From contig JALIGW010000014.1 of the NCBI GenBank assembly GCA_023053685.1, positions 16,343,090-16,407,089 of the forward strand: 64,000 nucleotides of DNA. Direction: 5' to 3'. Both the position numbers and the translations under genes were made by a program. The DNA comes from Diadophis punctatus similis (taxonomy: Eukaryota > Chordata > Lepidosauria > Squamata > Dipsadidae). Positions 11,223 to 23,090 of this stretch are shown in pieces (within the stretch, counting starts at the first letter, position 1; the number at the start of each line of letters is the position of its first letter). Under the pieces are notes generated by a model that had not been told where the DNA came from, made no database searches, and was given only the letters and a program-made list of their open reading frames with translations.

Positions 11223-11592
11223 ATACAAAATAACAGAAGGGATCTTGGAGGCCTTCTAGTCTAACTTCCTGCTCAAGCAGGAGACCCTATACCAGTGTTC
11301 CCAACCTTGACAACTTGAAGATATTCGCATTCGCTGGCTGGGGCATTCTGGAAATTGAAGTCCAGACATCTTCAAGTTGCCAAGGTTGGGAAACACTGCC
11401 CTATACCATTCCGGACAAATGGCTGTCTAATCTCTTCTTTAAAAACCTCCAGTGACGTTTTTGGAGGGAAGCCATTCCACAGATGAATTGTTCTCACTGA
11501 CAGGAAATTTCTTCTCAGTTCTAGGTTGGATCTCTCCTTGATGCGTTTCCATCTGTTACTTCTTGTCCTGCCCTCAAGTGTTCTAACCCTAC
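11223..11592 (-). mobile_element. CR1 3' part, split by a palindromic MITE
   Basis: The minus strand gives SNLELRRNFLSVR and LWNGFPP-type CR1 residues and the CR1 3' UTR. The 3' UTR is interrupted at ccctatac by the element at 11293-11398. 5' truncated near 11592. Confidence 0.9.
11293..11398. mobile_element. Palindromic hAT-type MITE (CAGTGTTTCCCAACC family), short copy
   Basis: 106 bp, ends cagtgttcccaacc and ggttgggaaacactg, with perfect duplications ccctatac at 11285-11292 and 11399-11406. About 30 bp shorter than the 136-bp copies because of loss in the left arm. Confidence 0.93.
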
Positions 11593-11732
11593 TTAGCTTC
11601 CAATTCCAGAGAAAGTGGTGAGGTACAGTTTCCTGCTGACTTTGGCAAACCATTTATGTCCTGCAGCCAGGAAATTGCAAGGACCATGAAGTTCTCAGGA
11701 GTCCATCTCAATGCAAAGAAGACTTGGTACAT

Positions 11733-11850
11733 ATTTCTTTATTTCTTTATTTCTTTATTTCTTTATTTCTTTATTTCTTTATTTCTTTATTTCTTTATTT
11801 CTTTATTTCTTTATTTCTTTATTTCTTTATTTCTTTATTTCTTTATTTAT
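11733..11850. repeat. (TTTATTTC)n microsatellite
   Basis: Period-8 tract of roughly 14 units. It forms the 3' tail of the minus-strand LINE to its right. Confidence 0.95.
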
Positions 11851-12301
11851 TTTTGTCAAGTACGTGTTGGTAATATACATAGATATAACATTGTTTATAT
11901 ACATAAGATGAGTACTGATAAGAGGGAACATTAGGACAGGGAATATCGGACATAAATACATTAGAAAGTGTCCAGAGATACTTTACAAGAAGAGTCCTCC
12001 ACTCCTCTACTCGCAACACAAGACTTGAAATCCTGGGCTTAGAAAGCTTAGAACTACGTCGCCTTCGGCACGACCTAAGCATAGCTGATAAAATTATCTG
12101 CTACAACGTCCTTCCTGTCAACGACTACTTCAGCTTCAACCACAACAATACACGAGCACACAACAGATACAAACTCAAAGTGAACTGCTCCAAACTTGAC
12201 TGTAGAAAATACGACTTTAGCAACAGAGTGGTAAATGCCTGGAACTCATTACCTGACTCTGTGGTTTCTTCCCCAAACCCCCAAAACTTTACCCTTAGAA
12301 A
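11851..12301 (-). mobile_element. CR1/Jockey-group LINE with 5' inversion
   Basis: 11851-11942 is the antisense 3' UTR, matching 36330-36420. From about 11943 the orientation flips: 11943-12301 is the sense coding strand of the same LINE, with VQRYFTRRV, LEILGLESLELRRLR, ADKIICYNVLPVNDYFSF and NRVVNAWNSLPDSVVSS. Two head-to-head parts with one tail is the signature of twin priming. Confidence 0.88.
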
Positions 12302-12650
12302 TGACAGAGGCAATCAACCAAGGCATAGAAGACCTCACTTGTGGAAAGCACAGCTCCTGCAGCTCCTGTGTTTGAGTCTTTCCCAAGGAGGAGAAACTTC
12401 AACGAGCTTCCGGTTTTAATCAATCTGATTTAGATTTAATGTTGCATTTGAGCAAATTTGTTCAGGTTAAGTTCTCAAAATTCTTCATTTTCTATGCTAG
12501 GGTGAATTGATTTTTATGCCAGCACCTGCCCTTTCATGTTTTTACAGTAACAATCATTTTATGTTTTATGAATTTTGTTCATGTAGTAAAGCTTTTGATT
12601 TCAACAGCAAAACTAAGTCTTGAAATGTAGATTTAGATTTTAGATTTAGA
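12302..12650. other. Unique-looking DNA
   Basis: No feature recognised. Confidence 0.45.
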
Positions 12651-12654
12651 TTTA

Positions 12655-13375
12655 TTATTAGAGTTGGAAGGGACCTTGTAGGTCATCTAGTCCAACCCCC
12701 TGCTCAAGCAGGAGTTCCTACACCATTTGAGACAGATGGCAGTCCAGTCTCCCCTTGAAGGTTGCAAGTGTTGGGGCTCTCACAACCTCTGCTGGCAAGC
12801 TGTTCCACTGGTTGATCGCTCTCACCGTCAGAAAGTTTCTCCTCACTTCCAGGTTGAATCTCTCCTTGGTCAGCTCCCATCCGTTATTCCTTGTTTGGCT
12901 TTCCGGTGCCATAGAGAACAGCCTGACCCCCTGCTCTCTGTGACATCCTCTCAAATATTGGAACACTGCTATCATGTCACTCCTGGTCCTTCTCTTCGCC
13001 AGACTGGCCAAGCTCAGTTCCTGCAACTGCTCTTCGTATGTTTTGTTTTCCAGACCCTTTATCATCCTGGTTGCTCTCTTCTGCACTTTCTCTAGTGTTT
13101 CAATGTCTCTTTTGTAGTGTGGTGGCCAAAACTGGATGCAGTACTCTAGGTGTGGTCTGACCAAGGCTTTATAGAGTGGTACTAGTACCTCTCTGGTCCT
13201 TGATTGTATCCCTCTATTTATGCAGCTCAGGACTGCGTTGGCCTTTTTGGTTGCTGCTGCACACTGCTGGCTCATATTTAGTTAGCTGTCTACCAAGACT
13301 CCGAGATCCCTCTCGCAATCGCTGCTATTGAGTGTGGTTTCGCCCAGTTTGTATGTGTATTTTTGTAGCTGTATT
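12655..13375 (-). mobile_element. CR1 LINE 3' part with 185-codon open frame (young subfamily)
   Basis: The minus-strand frame 12718-13275 starts MSQQCAAATKKANAVLSCIN and runs uninterrupted through VRPHLEYCIQFW, RATRMIKGLENKTYEE, GDMIAVFQYLRG-like and RAINQWNSLPAEVV motifs to its stop. This is the end of the CR1 ORF2 reverse transcriptase; the endonuclease and catalytic palm are missing because the copy is 5' truncated. The protein differs from the copy at 43483-43929 at about 9 of 147 positions, so both are recent insertions. Confidence 0.95.
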
Positions 13376-13740
13376 TTGAAATGTAGATGTTGTTGGGCAT
13401 ACTTTATTCCTGCCATGCCTGGAAGATTAACTTGCCTTGTGAGATGCCGCTAGAACTGAGCAAACCCCACTGGTTGCATCGGTCAGAGTTCAGAAGAACC
13501 TGCTTTTTGTGCAAAGGGGCAGTCAGGGGTCCATCTCGTGTGGTGCCTCCCCGGTCTCTGTGACAAAGAGGAAAGGAAGGGATGTCATAGAAAACAATCA
13601 ATCTGTGCAGGTTAACGATGTTACAGAAGTTCACCAGAAGTAAGCCAGTCCTGAAACCTTCCAAAATATATAAAACATAGAGGACAGATTCAATTGGCTC
13701 CTCTAGCTCCATGTTGCCTAGCAACCAAGTAAAGCTAGAC
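13376..13740. other. Unique-looking DNA
   Basis: No feature recognised. A 117-codon minus frame has no family resemblance. Confidence 0.4.
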
Positions 13741-13744
13741 TTCT

Positions 13745-13848
13745 GATTCTCCATCACTGGAGGTTTTCAAGAAGCGACGGGGAGCCCTTTGTCAGGGATC
13801 ATCTGATTGGAAGACTTGAAGGTCCCTTCCAACCTGAAGCTTCTGTGA
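13745..13848 (+). mobile_element. CR1 3' end, worn
   Basis: ccatcactggaggttttcaa and aaggtcccttccaacc are CR1 3' landmarks. The copy is short and divergent. Confidence 0.8.
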
Positions 13849-14013
13849 ATTTATTTTTGTCATCTAGTGATATCCTGAAAAAACAATAAATGGGTGAAGT
13901 GAGTCTGGAAAAAACAGCTCTTTGGAGGCTGGGGAGTTAAGGATTTCTTCACAGAACATCTGCTTCTATTTTGTTTTCAAACTTTGTTTTGGGGTTGGGG
14001 GGACCCTATGGGG

Positions 14014-14412
14014 CAGGGGCGGGTTCCTAAATTTTTTACTACCACTCTGTGGGCGTGGCTTATTTTGTGGGTGTGGCTTGCCAGCCATGTGACCGGGTGG
14101 GCGTGGCTTCTCGGACTGCTGAAGGGAGGGGAACTGAGATAGCTCCTGCCGCCCGTTCTTTCAGCGTCTCACGCGCTCCCTCAGCCATCCTCCCCTGCTT
14201 GGACTCACTGTGGGGTAGGAAGGCAGCGCATGCGCAGTGCCGGAAGCTCAGCTTCTGGGCATGCGCAGAAGAAAAATTTAAAAAAATTACATTTTTTTAA
14301 AAAAAATGGCGGCGCCCAGGCACTGGCAACCGACCGCACCGGTACTGTGATGTCACCAGCGGGCCGCTACCGGTGCTATAGAGTGGACCGCACTGGTAGG
14401 AACCCACCACTG
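14014..14412. mobile_element. hAT-type nonautonomous element (CAGGGGTGGGTTCC family)
   Basis: 399 bp with ends caggggcgggttcc and ggaacccaccactg and perfect duplications ctatgggg at 14006-14013 and 14413-14420. It includes an exact GCGCATGCGC palindrome at 14226-14235. Confidence 0.97.
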
Positions 14413-14420
14413 CTATGGGG

Positions 14421-15197
14421 TGATGTTCTAGGGCCATGAGATGAACATGGAGATGCTGCAACAGGAGCAGGAGCTCTCATCTACAATCTCAAAATTGCCT
14501 AGAGAAGACAATATTTTCACACAATCTGCTACTTTTCCTCTCTTCAAAGGTCTCTTCTGGGAAATGTCCATTTACACTCAGGGGAAAAAAATGCTCCGGT
14601 GCTTAAATATTTGGACACCAGCAGATTAGTGGAACCAGGACCGTCCAAAGCTCTTTGGCAGACCAACAGAGGCTTGGACTTCCTGCTGCAAGGAAGCAGC
14701 AGCCAACACATCGGAGGCTCTTAATTGGCCCTCTCGGGTCAACCTGCCTGGCTTGGCTTGGGGGCCTCACAGGCATCCTGGCATAAAAAGAAGAAGGATG
14801 AAAGGGGGAAGGATGAAAGGGCAATAAAGCTTTGTGTGTACGTAGGAAATCAGGAGGTGGGGAATGATGGGATAAGGACCAGAGCAAGTGGATCCTGTTT
14901 GTACCAGTATCCCACAGCTAGGCACCCTGAAAAATATACGGATTAACCCCAGACATCTCAGAGTTCTCAAAACATCTTGGCGAGCTCTGGTTGGCTGGAA
15001 ATGGGCTGGTCACAGGGGAGAGATGGGCTGGGGGCAAACCTATACCTTATTTTTGTGTCCAGGTGCTTTCAGAGCTGGCTTGATTTTACTGCAACCGACA
15101 CTCTAAATAAAAGAACCCTTTGCTTTAACCAAATGGAGTCAAAGGTTTTTCTTTCCTAGGTGATCCGACTGGCACAGGCCTGACACCTTGCAAGGGA
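14421..15197. other. Unassigned DNA with polyadenylation-like signals
   Basis: No exon recognised. ggcaataaagc (about 14820) and ctaaataaaagaaccc (about 15103), followed by ctgacac at 15178, hint at a worn LTR or 3' UTR, but I found no matching start or duplication. Confidence 0.35.
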
Positions 15198-15205
15198 CTT
15201 CTGGC

Positions 15206-15579
15206 CATGGGTGGATTCTAACTTACCTCGCCTCCCGTGCTGCGTGGCTGCGTGCACATTGCGCGCCACATGGCCGTGCCGGGCAGGCATGAGCGCATGT
15301 GCATTGCTGAAAACTCAGCTTTTGCACATGCACAGAAGCAAAAAACAGTAAAAAATAGCAACCCCCCCAAAAAAGATGGTGGGCAGAAAGTGTCGGAAAC
15401 TTGGCTTCTGCGCTTGCGCAGAAGCAAAAACCATCAAAAAATAACCAAAAAAAAAAAAAAGCCGGAAAAAAATGGCGGTGGCCACGGACCGGCACTGACA
15501 GAACCAGATCCGTGATGTCACCCCCCAGTTTACTACCGGTTCTAGAGAACAGGTCAGAACCGGTAGGAACCCACCTCTG
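15206..15579. mobile_element. hAT-type nonautonomous element (GTGGGTT family, catgggtgg variant)
   Basis: Ends catgggtggattc and ggaacccacctctg with perfect duplications cttctggc at 15198-15205 and 15580-15587. The left terminus begins CAT instead of CAG. The middle has two tgcgca-type palindromic arms around aaagc motifs. Confidence 0.93.
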
Positions 15580-15587
15580 CTTCTGGC

Positions 15588-16556
15588 CTTTAATAGCTTA
15601 TTTATCTTTCTTGATTGCAGAAAAGATGGCATCTTCCATTGTGAAGCTTCTGGATAATTTGCTGGCTTGGCGGGAGCTGAATGACCCCCCCAGGCCCTCC
15701 TGACTGACCGCTGAGCTCAGTTTGCTGAGATGGGCAGAGATGTGGTAGGGAAGGAGGAAGGGAGCGGGTGGGCACTTATACAATTGTGGAACAGATGAAT
15801 TATTGTGAAAGAGAAAATGAAGGATAAAATTGACAGAGCAAAGGGAGGCGTTTGGGCAGAAGACAGATCAGATGGTTATTTAATGCCCGTCACACAGAGC
15901 AATGCTGTTCTTGAAATACTGATCCTTTTTCATCAGTCTGTTGTTTGGCAAACAAACCTGTCCATCGCTTCAGCGGAGCTTATTCCGAAGAGGTTTTTCT
16001 TCTTCTTTCTGCTCCATGGGAGGGAGGATAGCACCTGCATTCAAAACGCTTCATGCCAGGGAGCTGGCTCAGATGTTCTCTGGGGCTGAGAGGAGAAAAT
16101 CAGTGCTCAGCTGGAAGCAGCACAGAACATTAAATCAAATCTTGATTACCGTCAACGACCAGCACAGTTTCCCATGGGAGATTCCGGGCCTCCCTCGGGT
16201 GCTTCGGCTGCCTGTCTTAGGATGGATCTCCATTCTACTGAAGTGTTGTAAGAAATGAGAAAGCCCTCAAGACCCCCACCTGGTTAAAGTTGGTCTCTTG
16301 CCTTATATAGGTGAAAACCAATGATCCCAACTTCCATTTCCTCTCCTACAACTGTATTTCCTCCCACTTTGGGGGTGGGGAACTTAATTTTTGTAGCACT
16401 GAAAACATCCGAGATAATTAATCGTTCTGAAAAAGGATGCCTGCAGATATGTTGTGGCCATGAATACGGTCTTCAAAACGTTCATCTTGGTGCCAAGAAT
16501 CTCCCAGGGTCTGGCCAATAGGCTTGACGCTTCACCGAGGAGGCTTTTATCCCTCT
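15588..16556. other. Unique-looking DNA
   Basis: About 1 kb without recognised repeat or exon. Confidence 0.45.
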
Positions 16557-16564
16557 CTGCTCTC

Positions 16565-16721
16565 CAGTAGTGGGTTCTAAAAGCCTTTACTACTGGTTCA
16601 TGTGCGCGCGCATGACGCTTCTGCGCATGCACAGAAGCGTCCCGGGCGTGTGGGCGGAGGCTCCCACCGCCAGCGCTATCGGTTCTTAGAACCGGGCCGA
16701 ACCAGGAGCAACCCACCGCTG
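16565..16721. mobile_element. Short hAT-type MITE (about 155 bp family)
   Basis: 157 bp with ends cagtagtgggttct and agcaacccaccgctg and perfect duplications ctgctctc at 16557-16564 and 16722-16729. The centre is a near-palindrome, gacgcttctgcgcatgcac. Confidence 0.96.
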
Positions 16722-16928
16722 CTGCTCTCCGACCTTGCCCATGGCCAGCCTTGAAGGGGTGCCTGGTAAATGTCCAGTGGAGCAGGACCTGGCCAAAAGG
16801 ATCTGTTATCTTTTGCTGCATCACAATGAAATCAAACTCAATTAAAACAATGGAGAATTCAGATGCTTCTTACTTGCTGATGTGATTCCAGCCATCGCCA
16901 GTCACATTACTATGCTTTCTGTTATTTC

Positions 16929-17036
16929 TGAGGACCCAGATTGTTGGGGGCAAGATGCCAACTCTGTAAAAACTGCTTAGATAGGGTGGTAAAGCACTGT
17001 GAAGCGGTATATAAGTCTAAGTGCTATTGCTATTAA
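16929..17036 (+). mobile_element. tRNA-derived SINE, 3' part
   Basis: Starts inside the family body at gaggacccagattgttgg and ends with gaagcggtatataagtctaa and a gctattgctatt tail. The promoter half is missing. Confidence 0.85.
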
Positions 17037-17485
17037 TCAAGAAAGAATTGTTTAAGCTATCAATTGTAGTACAGTATTGGTTCACTTAATTTTCTCACAT
17101 GCCTTTTCTTCATTTTCCTTTTTGTTGTTGTTGTTATTGTTGTTGTTATTATATACTTTATTCATTAAACATGAAACTCAAGTCAACTGAACATTTAAAA
17201 ATGTATCACAAATATTATTGATTGACACTGATGGTTGATACAGGTTGCTGCCAGCATCCTAGGTATCGACCAAGTATCTTCTTAAAATGTATGATGTTCC
17301 GAGTAGCACGGTTTTTTTTTGCAGTTCCACTGGTGTTATTGCAGGAAACTGCAATTTCTTGTAAAATTCTTGGACATGGTGCTGAATGCCCTGATGACAA
17401 TGGGTACCACTGTTACATGTTTCATCCATAATCACGTAGTTTTGATGGCCAGGTCGCAATATTTTGTGATTTTTTCCAGTTGTTT
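17037..17485. other. AT-rich DNA, no feature recognised
   Basis: Contains a short TTG/TTA-rich patch near 17122-17150; otherwise nothing recognised. Confidence 0.45.
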
Positions 17486-17615
17486 TTTATTTTTATTATT
17501 TTTATTTTTATTTTTATTTTTATTTTTATTTTTATTTTTATTTTTATTTTTATTTTTATTTTTATTTTTATTTTTATTTTTATTTTTATTTTTATTTTTA
17601 TTTTTATTTTTATTA

Positions 17616-17674
<59 letters not shown>

Positions 17675-17680
17675 GCTATT

Positions 17681-17739
<59 letters not shown>

Positions 17740-17740
17740 T
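17486..17740. repeat. Compound microsatellite (ATTTTT)n (ATT)n (ATC)n
   Basis: Period-6 ATTTTT tract to about 17612, then ATT to about 17675, then TCA/ATC to 17739. Long open frames across it are translations of the repeat, not genes. Confidence 0.97.
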
Positions 17741-18231
17741 CTTTTCTATACCCTGTCATGTTGTTATGACACCTAGTCACAACCCAACACTTATTGAACC
17801 CGGAGCAAATGGAGCTTTAAGCTGCTGGCAGCAATCTCTCTAAGACAGGCACCGGTGGAGCTGGTCAGGATCATCCCAGGATCAAGTGACCGAGGCCCCA
17901 AGGTATTGGGGGGCAGGGGGAGGGGCCTGAATCCTGCTTTTACTGCACATGGAGATTTTCCAGAACACAATTCCTGAAGCTCAGCTGTGCACTTTCCTGC
18001 CATTTTGGAGAAGGAAAATAGTGTCCTTTCAATTTAACTGTTACCCACAAAAAAATTGCGAGATGATGAGCTGACATGAGTCAGTCTCTCAGCAAAGCCT
18101 CCATTATGGTCTTCAAAAGGGTGGGCCTGCAATGGATGCAGCCCAGAGGTGGGATTCAGCAGGTTCTGACCCTGAGATGGTAAAAAGCAACCCTCTTGTT
18201 ACAGCAATGTGACCGTGGATACTCACGGATA
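17741..18231. other. Unique-looking DNA with a MITE scrap
   Basis: About 18147-18180 resembles the left end of the CAGTGGTGGGATTCAGC family (cagaggtgggattcagc). The rest is unassigned. Confidence 0.45.
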
Positions 18232-18549
<318 letters not shown>

Positions 18550-18589
18550 CACAGCAACCTTATGTGGGAAATGTTTCAATTTGCCTAAT

Positions 18590-18785
18590 TAGAGCTAGAA
18601 CTAAGGAGAAATTTCCTAACGGTGAGAGCAAGGAACCAATGGAAGGGCTTGCCTTTAGAAGTTGGGGGTGCACCATCATTGCAGGCTTTCAAAAAGAGAC
18701 TGGACAGCTGTTTGTCTGGAATGGTATAGGGTCTCCTGCTCTAGCAGGGGGTTGGACTAGATGGCCTTCTGTTATTCTATGTTCT
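18590..18785 (+). mobile_element. CR1 3' end
   Basis: Reads through aactaaggagaaatttcct, agactggacagctgtttgtc and gcagggggttggactagatg to a ttctatgttct terminus. Coding part frameshifted. Confidence 0.9.
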
Positions 18786-19640
18786 GTGCCAACAGCATTG
18801 CTAAAGATCCATCCCTGTCTCATCTGGAAGTTGAGGAATAAAATAGGAACTTGGCCCAGGGTAGTAGAAATTCCTGGTCCACCATAAATGAAATCTCACT
18901 GCCACATATTCTGTGTGCCATTATTTCAGCTCTTTTCAGAACAATCTTCTTCTTCCTCCAAAAGAGAGAACTTAAAGTACTTGGAGATGTCTTCAATTGC
19001 CCCTTGTCCTTATTAATGTTATGCTGCTAAAAGAGAGTGGAGAGAGAAAGAAGGGGCGGGAGGGGGGGAAGACCCTTTTAAAATTATGACTTGTTTGCTT
19101 TTATTTAGAGTCCATTTAAGCTACAGCAAAAATTCTCTTGAAATGAAGGGAAAGGATATATGTCTTTATTAAAGTTATTAAAAATGGAGCCAGAAGAAGT
19201 GCCTGTTTCCACTGTTCCTTAAAGCTATCTGTATTTCAAAACAAACACTCGTTAATGTAGACCAAATGTTGCTGGTCACTTCTTTTGAATCAGGATCCCT
19301 ATACATGTGGCAAAACGACTCTTGCCCATCCCCCCTCTGGATGACAGATGAAACTCCCCCGCCCCCGGATGGCTCAGAGGCATCTGAGCAGACGTTGATC
19401 CTCTCTCCCTGTAGCAAAAGATGTGGTCACATCTGCTGACAGCTTCACACAAAGTCCACACGCTTAGAATCCTGACCCAGGACAAGATCAGCCCCACCCC
19501 GGAAGCCTTCCTGAGCGATCTCCCATCTCATTCCAACCCTCCCAATCCTATTGTTCTATGTTCTATGTTCATTTCTTGTTTCTCTGAGCAAACATGACAA
19601 ATGTTCCTGACATATATATATTTTTTGTCTTGTAATGCCC
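18786..19640. other. Unique-looking DNA
   Basis: No repeat or exon recognised. Confidence 0.45.
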
Positions 19641-19648
19641 GCGTAATC

Positions 19649-19903
19649 CAGAGGTGGGTTCCTCCCGGTTCGGACTGGTTCTATGGAACCGGTAGTAACT
19701 TGGCAGCCTGGGTCGCTGGAACTGGCAGCGACCCAGGCCTGCCACGCCCCCAAACCGGCTCTCTCTACAGCAGCGCCATTTTGTTTTTTGCTTTTGCGCA
19801 TGCACAGAAGCTGGGTTTTTAGCACTGCGCATGCGCGCGTGCCCAAGCAGCGCATCGCATCAAGAAGCGAACCAGCAGCGAGGAAAATCAGAACCCACCC
19901 CTG
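19649..19903. mobile_element. hAT-type nonautonomous element (GTGGGTTCC family)
   Basis: 255 bp, ends cagaggtgggttcc and gaacccacccctg. Flanks gcgtaatc and ctgtaatc agree at 6 of 8 positions. It holds an exact GCGCATGCGC at 19827-19836. Confidence 0.88.
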
Positions 19904-19911
19904 CTGTAATC

Positions 19912-20115
19912 CCTTACATCAGGGTGAAGTCAGGGCAACTGAATGGAGCAGAGTGTTTACTGGCCGGATGCCCTTCCTGTCGCCAATGCAGAGTTCGCAG
20001 CAGATAATTACTCATTGTGCCCAGAGAGAGAAATATCTGCTGCTACCTAGGATTGAACTCACACCTCCTGATCGTGAGGAGAGAGCTCCACCTCTAGGCA
20101 ACTGCACCACTAAAT
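19912..20115 (-). mobile_element. tRNA-derived SINE with gagttcgatcc-type B-box
   Basis: Minus strand: tgcctagaggtggagctct (A-box region), gtgtgagttcaatcctaggt (B-box), agcagatatttctctctggg and ccggccagtaaacac. The same promoter head occurs at 51395-51540 and 24430-24552, where it is joined to a CR1-like 3' tail. Confidence 0.7.
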
Positions 20116-20257
20116 ATGTTCCTGACATGGAAGTCAATAATTCAATTTGGGGGGGAAGCAGATGTGACCCCATGCCAGATCACTTCCATTCCAGTTCATG
20201 GTTAATAGAAGTTGGCAGAAGTACTTCTGGATGTAGTTGGTAGTGATAGGAGGGGAG

Positions 20258-20579
20258 TGACGGAGTGAGAATTAATCTCACAGAGGTGATGTTTGATCTT
20301 TCCCCGGAATTCAGACATTAGAAAAGAAACCGCAGTTTAAAGTTCTAATTAAAAATATTTATTTCGGTACAAAAACAATAAATCCTGATTAATTACATGT
20401 CTGATATAAAATGCGACTTCTCTCATCGGAAGCCAGAAGAAGAAGGGTAGAATGGAGTTTGGAATGCACACATGCGTACAGGAACATATCAATCACGTGC
20501 TCAGGAATGAACCATTATATTAGATAGGGATGCATCTCCCTGCATATACATGTAACAGGCAATAAATCACACTGTGACA
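20258..20579 (-). mobile_element. Solo LTR, family 1 (variant B)
   Basis: 322 bp with perfect duplications gggag at 20253-20257 and 20580-20584. Sequence closely matches 6528-6852 and 61244-61562. Confidence 0.95.
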
Positions 20580-20645
20580 GGGAGTAGGTCTGGACGTGGA
20601 CTAATTTGCACAAGGGAGTGCAAGGAGAGATGGAGGTGGGCAATA

Positions 20646-21016
20646 ACATAGAATAACAGAGTGGGAATGGACCTTGGAGGTCCAATGCCCTGCTTGAGCA
20701 GGTGAGTCTATATCATTTCAGACAAATTGCTGCCCAGTCGCTTCTTGAAAGCCTCCAGTGATGGAACACCCACAACTTCTGGTGGCAAGCCATTCCACTG
20801 GTTAAGGAAATTTCTCCTTAGTTCCAGGTTGCTTCCCTCCTTGTTTAATTTCCATCCATTGTTTCTTGTCTTGCCTTCTGCTGCTTTGGAGAATAGGTTG
20901 TCCCCCTCTTCTTTGTGGCAGCCCCGTAAATACCGGAACACTGGTATCACCTCACCCCTAGTCCTTCTTTTCACTAGACTAAACATACCCAGTTCCTGCG
21001 ATTGTTCTTCATAGCG
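20646..21016 (-). mobile_element. CR1 3' part
   Basis: Minus-strand residues EEGDNLFSKAAEGKTRNNGW, SNLELRRNFLNQWNGLPPEV and KKRLGSNLSEM are CR1 ORF2 C-terminus; the 3' UTR ends at ataacagagtggg-like sequence near 20650. Confidence 0.92.
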
Positions 21017-21535
21017 TCTCAGTAGGAATGGGTAAGGGGAAGAGGGAGATAGGGCAGGAGACAGGGGACGGGCCCTTCTCAGGTGCTGTGCCACAGGCTA
21101 AATATACCTGTGGTCCATTCCAGGCCCTGGTCTCATTCCTGAGTTCCATTTGGCAGACCTTCAAGGCCTTCGGTTGTCTGCTGCTGCTGCTGCTGCTGAA
21201 TGCCAAGTTAATCTATAATAAGGCACCTTCATCCATGACTTGATCGTGGATCAGAGGGCTGAGCCCACATGTGTTACCAGAACCCATCTGGGGCTGGAGG
21301 GATATCTCTGTGGGTGGCACCAGTTTGGCTCCAGAATGGAGGTGATGGGCTGGCAGTTCTGGGCCCAAGAAAGGACTTCTTTCCTGGCTGTATTAGCACT
21401 GTTGGCTGGATTAGTTTTCTTAGCTACGAACTATATTAATTTCTGTAATGTCTGTACATCATTCTGTATTTATGAAGTTATAGTTTTTATTTTGCGGTTG
21501 TTTCTTACTATCGAGTTGGGTGCCTTCAAAAATTT
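21017..21535. other. Unique-looking DNA
   Basis: Includes a short CTG run at 21178-21200; no gene recognised. Confidence 0.45.
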
Positions 21536-21690
<155 letters not shown>

Positions 21691-22940
21691 GGTCCATAGC
21701 CTCAGATCCCTCTCACATGCATATACAGAGAAGCCAGTTGACTTAAAAAACATTTCCTGGCATTTAGATCTACCTTCCCCACCCGAGGCTCCCATTTTGC
21801 CTAGATGTGGCAGACCCCGATGGTTTTCCCTTGACAGCTAGGTTAGTTCAATATTGAAACTGAAAGATGGTGACAGAAATGGACGTGTGACCATGTTTGT
21901 CATCTTGAGTTCTTTAAAAATAAAGACCCAACAATGACAATAACAGTGTGGAGGAAAGTGTTACACCACGCCAACTGAAAACATTTAGAGACATTTTTTC
22001 ATTGGGATTCACCACCTTTGAGAATAAAACGTGGAATTTGGGTGGTGGACTCACATAGAACATGCTGTGGACATTCTCTTAATGGCTGTGCCAAATTAAG
22101 AAATGCCTGCTTACTAGAACGCAGCCCCAGGTCTTCAGCTGGAAATTCTCTACATGTTGGTCCCAGTAATGGAATGTGTGAATGACCTTGGGGGGGGGGG
22201 ATGAGGGGAAGAGATGCTGTCCAGGAAACCATCAGAGAAGAGGGGCAGGAGCCCCCAGTGGCTTCATGGTCAGAGGAAGGAAGGACCTGCCTGCCCCAAT
22301 GGGTCAAATAGTGGAAAATGGACAGGAGGAGTTTGTGCCTTCAGACCTGCAAGATTCTGTTGATGTAGCCTTACAATCAAGTAGAATTAGCTCATCTAGC
22401 CTGGTTTCCTGTTTGGTTTCCTCGGGAGGGCTGCCAGTCCTTAGATGCTCCCTGTTTTTCGCTCTGAGCTGAAGCTTTTGTCTGAATCGCAGCCCCCTCT
22501 TCCTCCTCTACCAGCCACCCCCTCCGGCAATTCGTTTCTTCTTAGATACCACCAGGGACATTGAACACTGAGATTCAGAGCATGGGAAAAAAGGAGGCAA
22601 TTAATTAACAGCAAATGTACAATTAGCAGCCCCTCCCACTTCTAATAACTCATCAAAATGATTTCATTGAAACTGAGGCTAGCGAGCACACTTACTGCAG
22701 ATGGGCCATCCTGCTCTGATTTAATTTCTGTTTCTTTTCCACCCAGAACCAAAGCAATATTTTAGCCTTCCTATTTGGCAGCAACATTGGAGCATGGGAA
22801 ATCATTGTTGCTTTGAAAATTTCTTGCAACATCATCAAGCACATGGAAACACGTCCTGCTTGGTCTCACTGCCAAGTGTTCTTAGGATATGCTGATACCA
22901 ACCCATTGCGCAACCCAATGTAGAAGCATCATTTCCATCT
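21691..22940. other. Unique-looking DNA
   Basis: 1.25 kb without recognised repeats or exons; a G-run lies at 22191-22200. Confidence 0.45.
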
Positions 22941-23079
22941 GGCCCCCCAAAAATCCAGGTCCTCATTTTACTGACCTCGGAAGGATGGAAGGCTGAGTCA
23001 ACCTTGGGCCTGTCAGGAACTCCTGGCTGTGGGCAGAGTCAGCCTACCATTCTGCATTCTAAGCATTGCGCCACCAGGG
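22941..23079 (-). mobile_element. tRNA-derived SINE, partial
   Basis: Minus strand starts ccctggtggcgcaatgc and contains tgactcagccttccatcctt and aaaatgaggacctggatt. The tail half is missing. Confidence 0.8.
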
Positions 23080-23090
23080 CTAAAGCTGAG

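Noticed and set aside
14421..15197. Ninth LTR ending at ctgaca near 15183
   Set aside because: Polyadenylation-like signals exist, but no TG start with a matching 5-bp duplication was found upstream.
17319..17843. 174-codon open frame and overlapping long frames
   Set aside because: Phe/Leu/Ile/Ser runs come from the ATTTTT, ATT and ATC microsatellites.
19683..20243. 186-codon plus-strand frame
   Set aside because: Covers a hAT-type element and a SINE with no protein-family signal.
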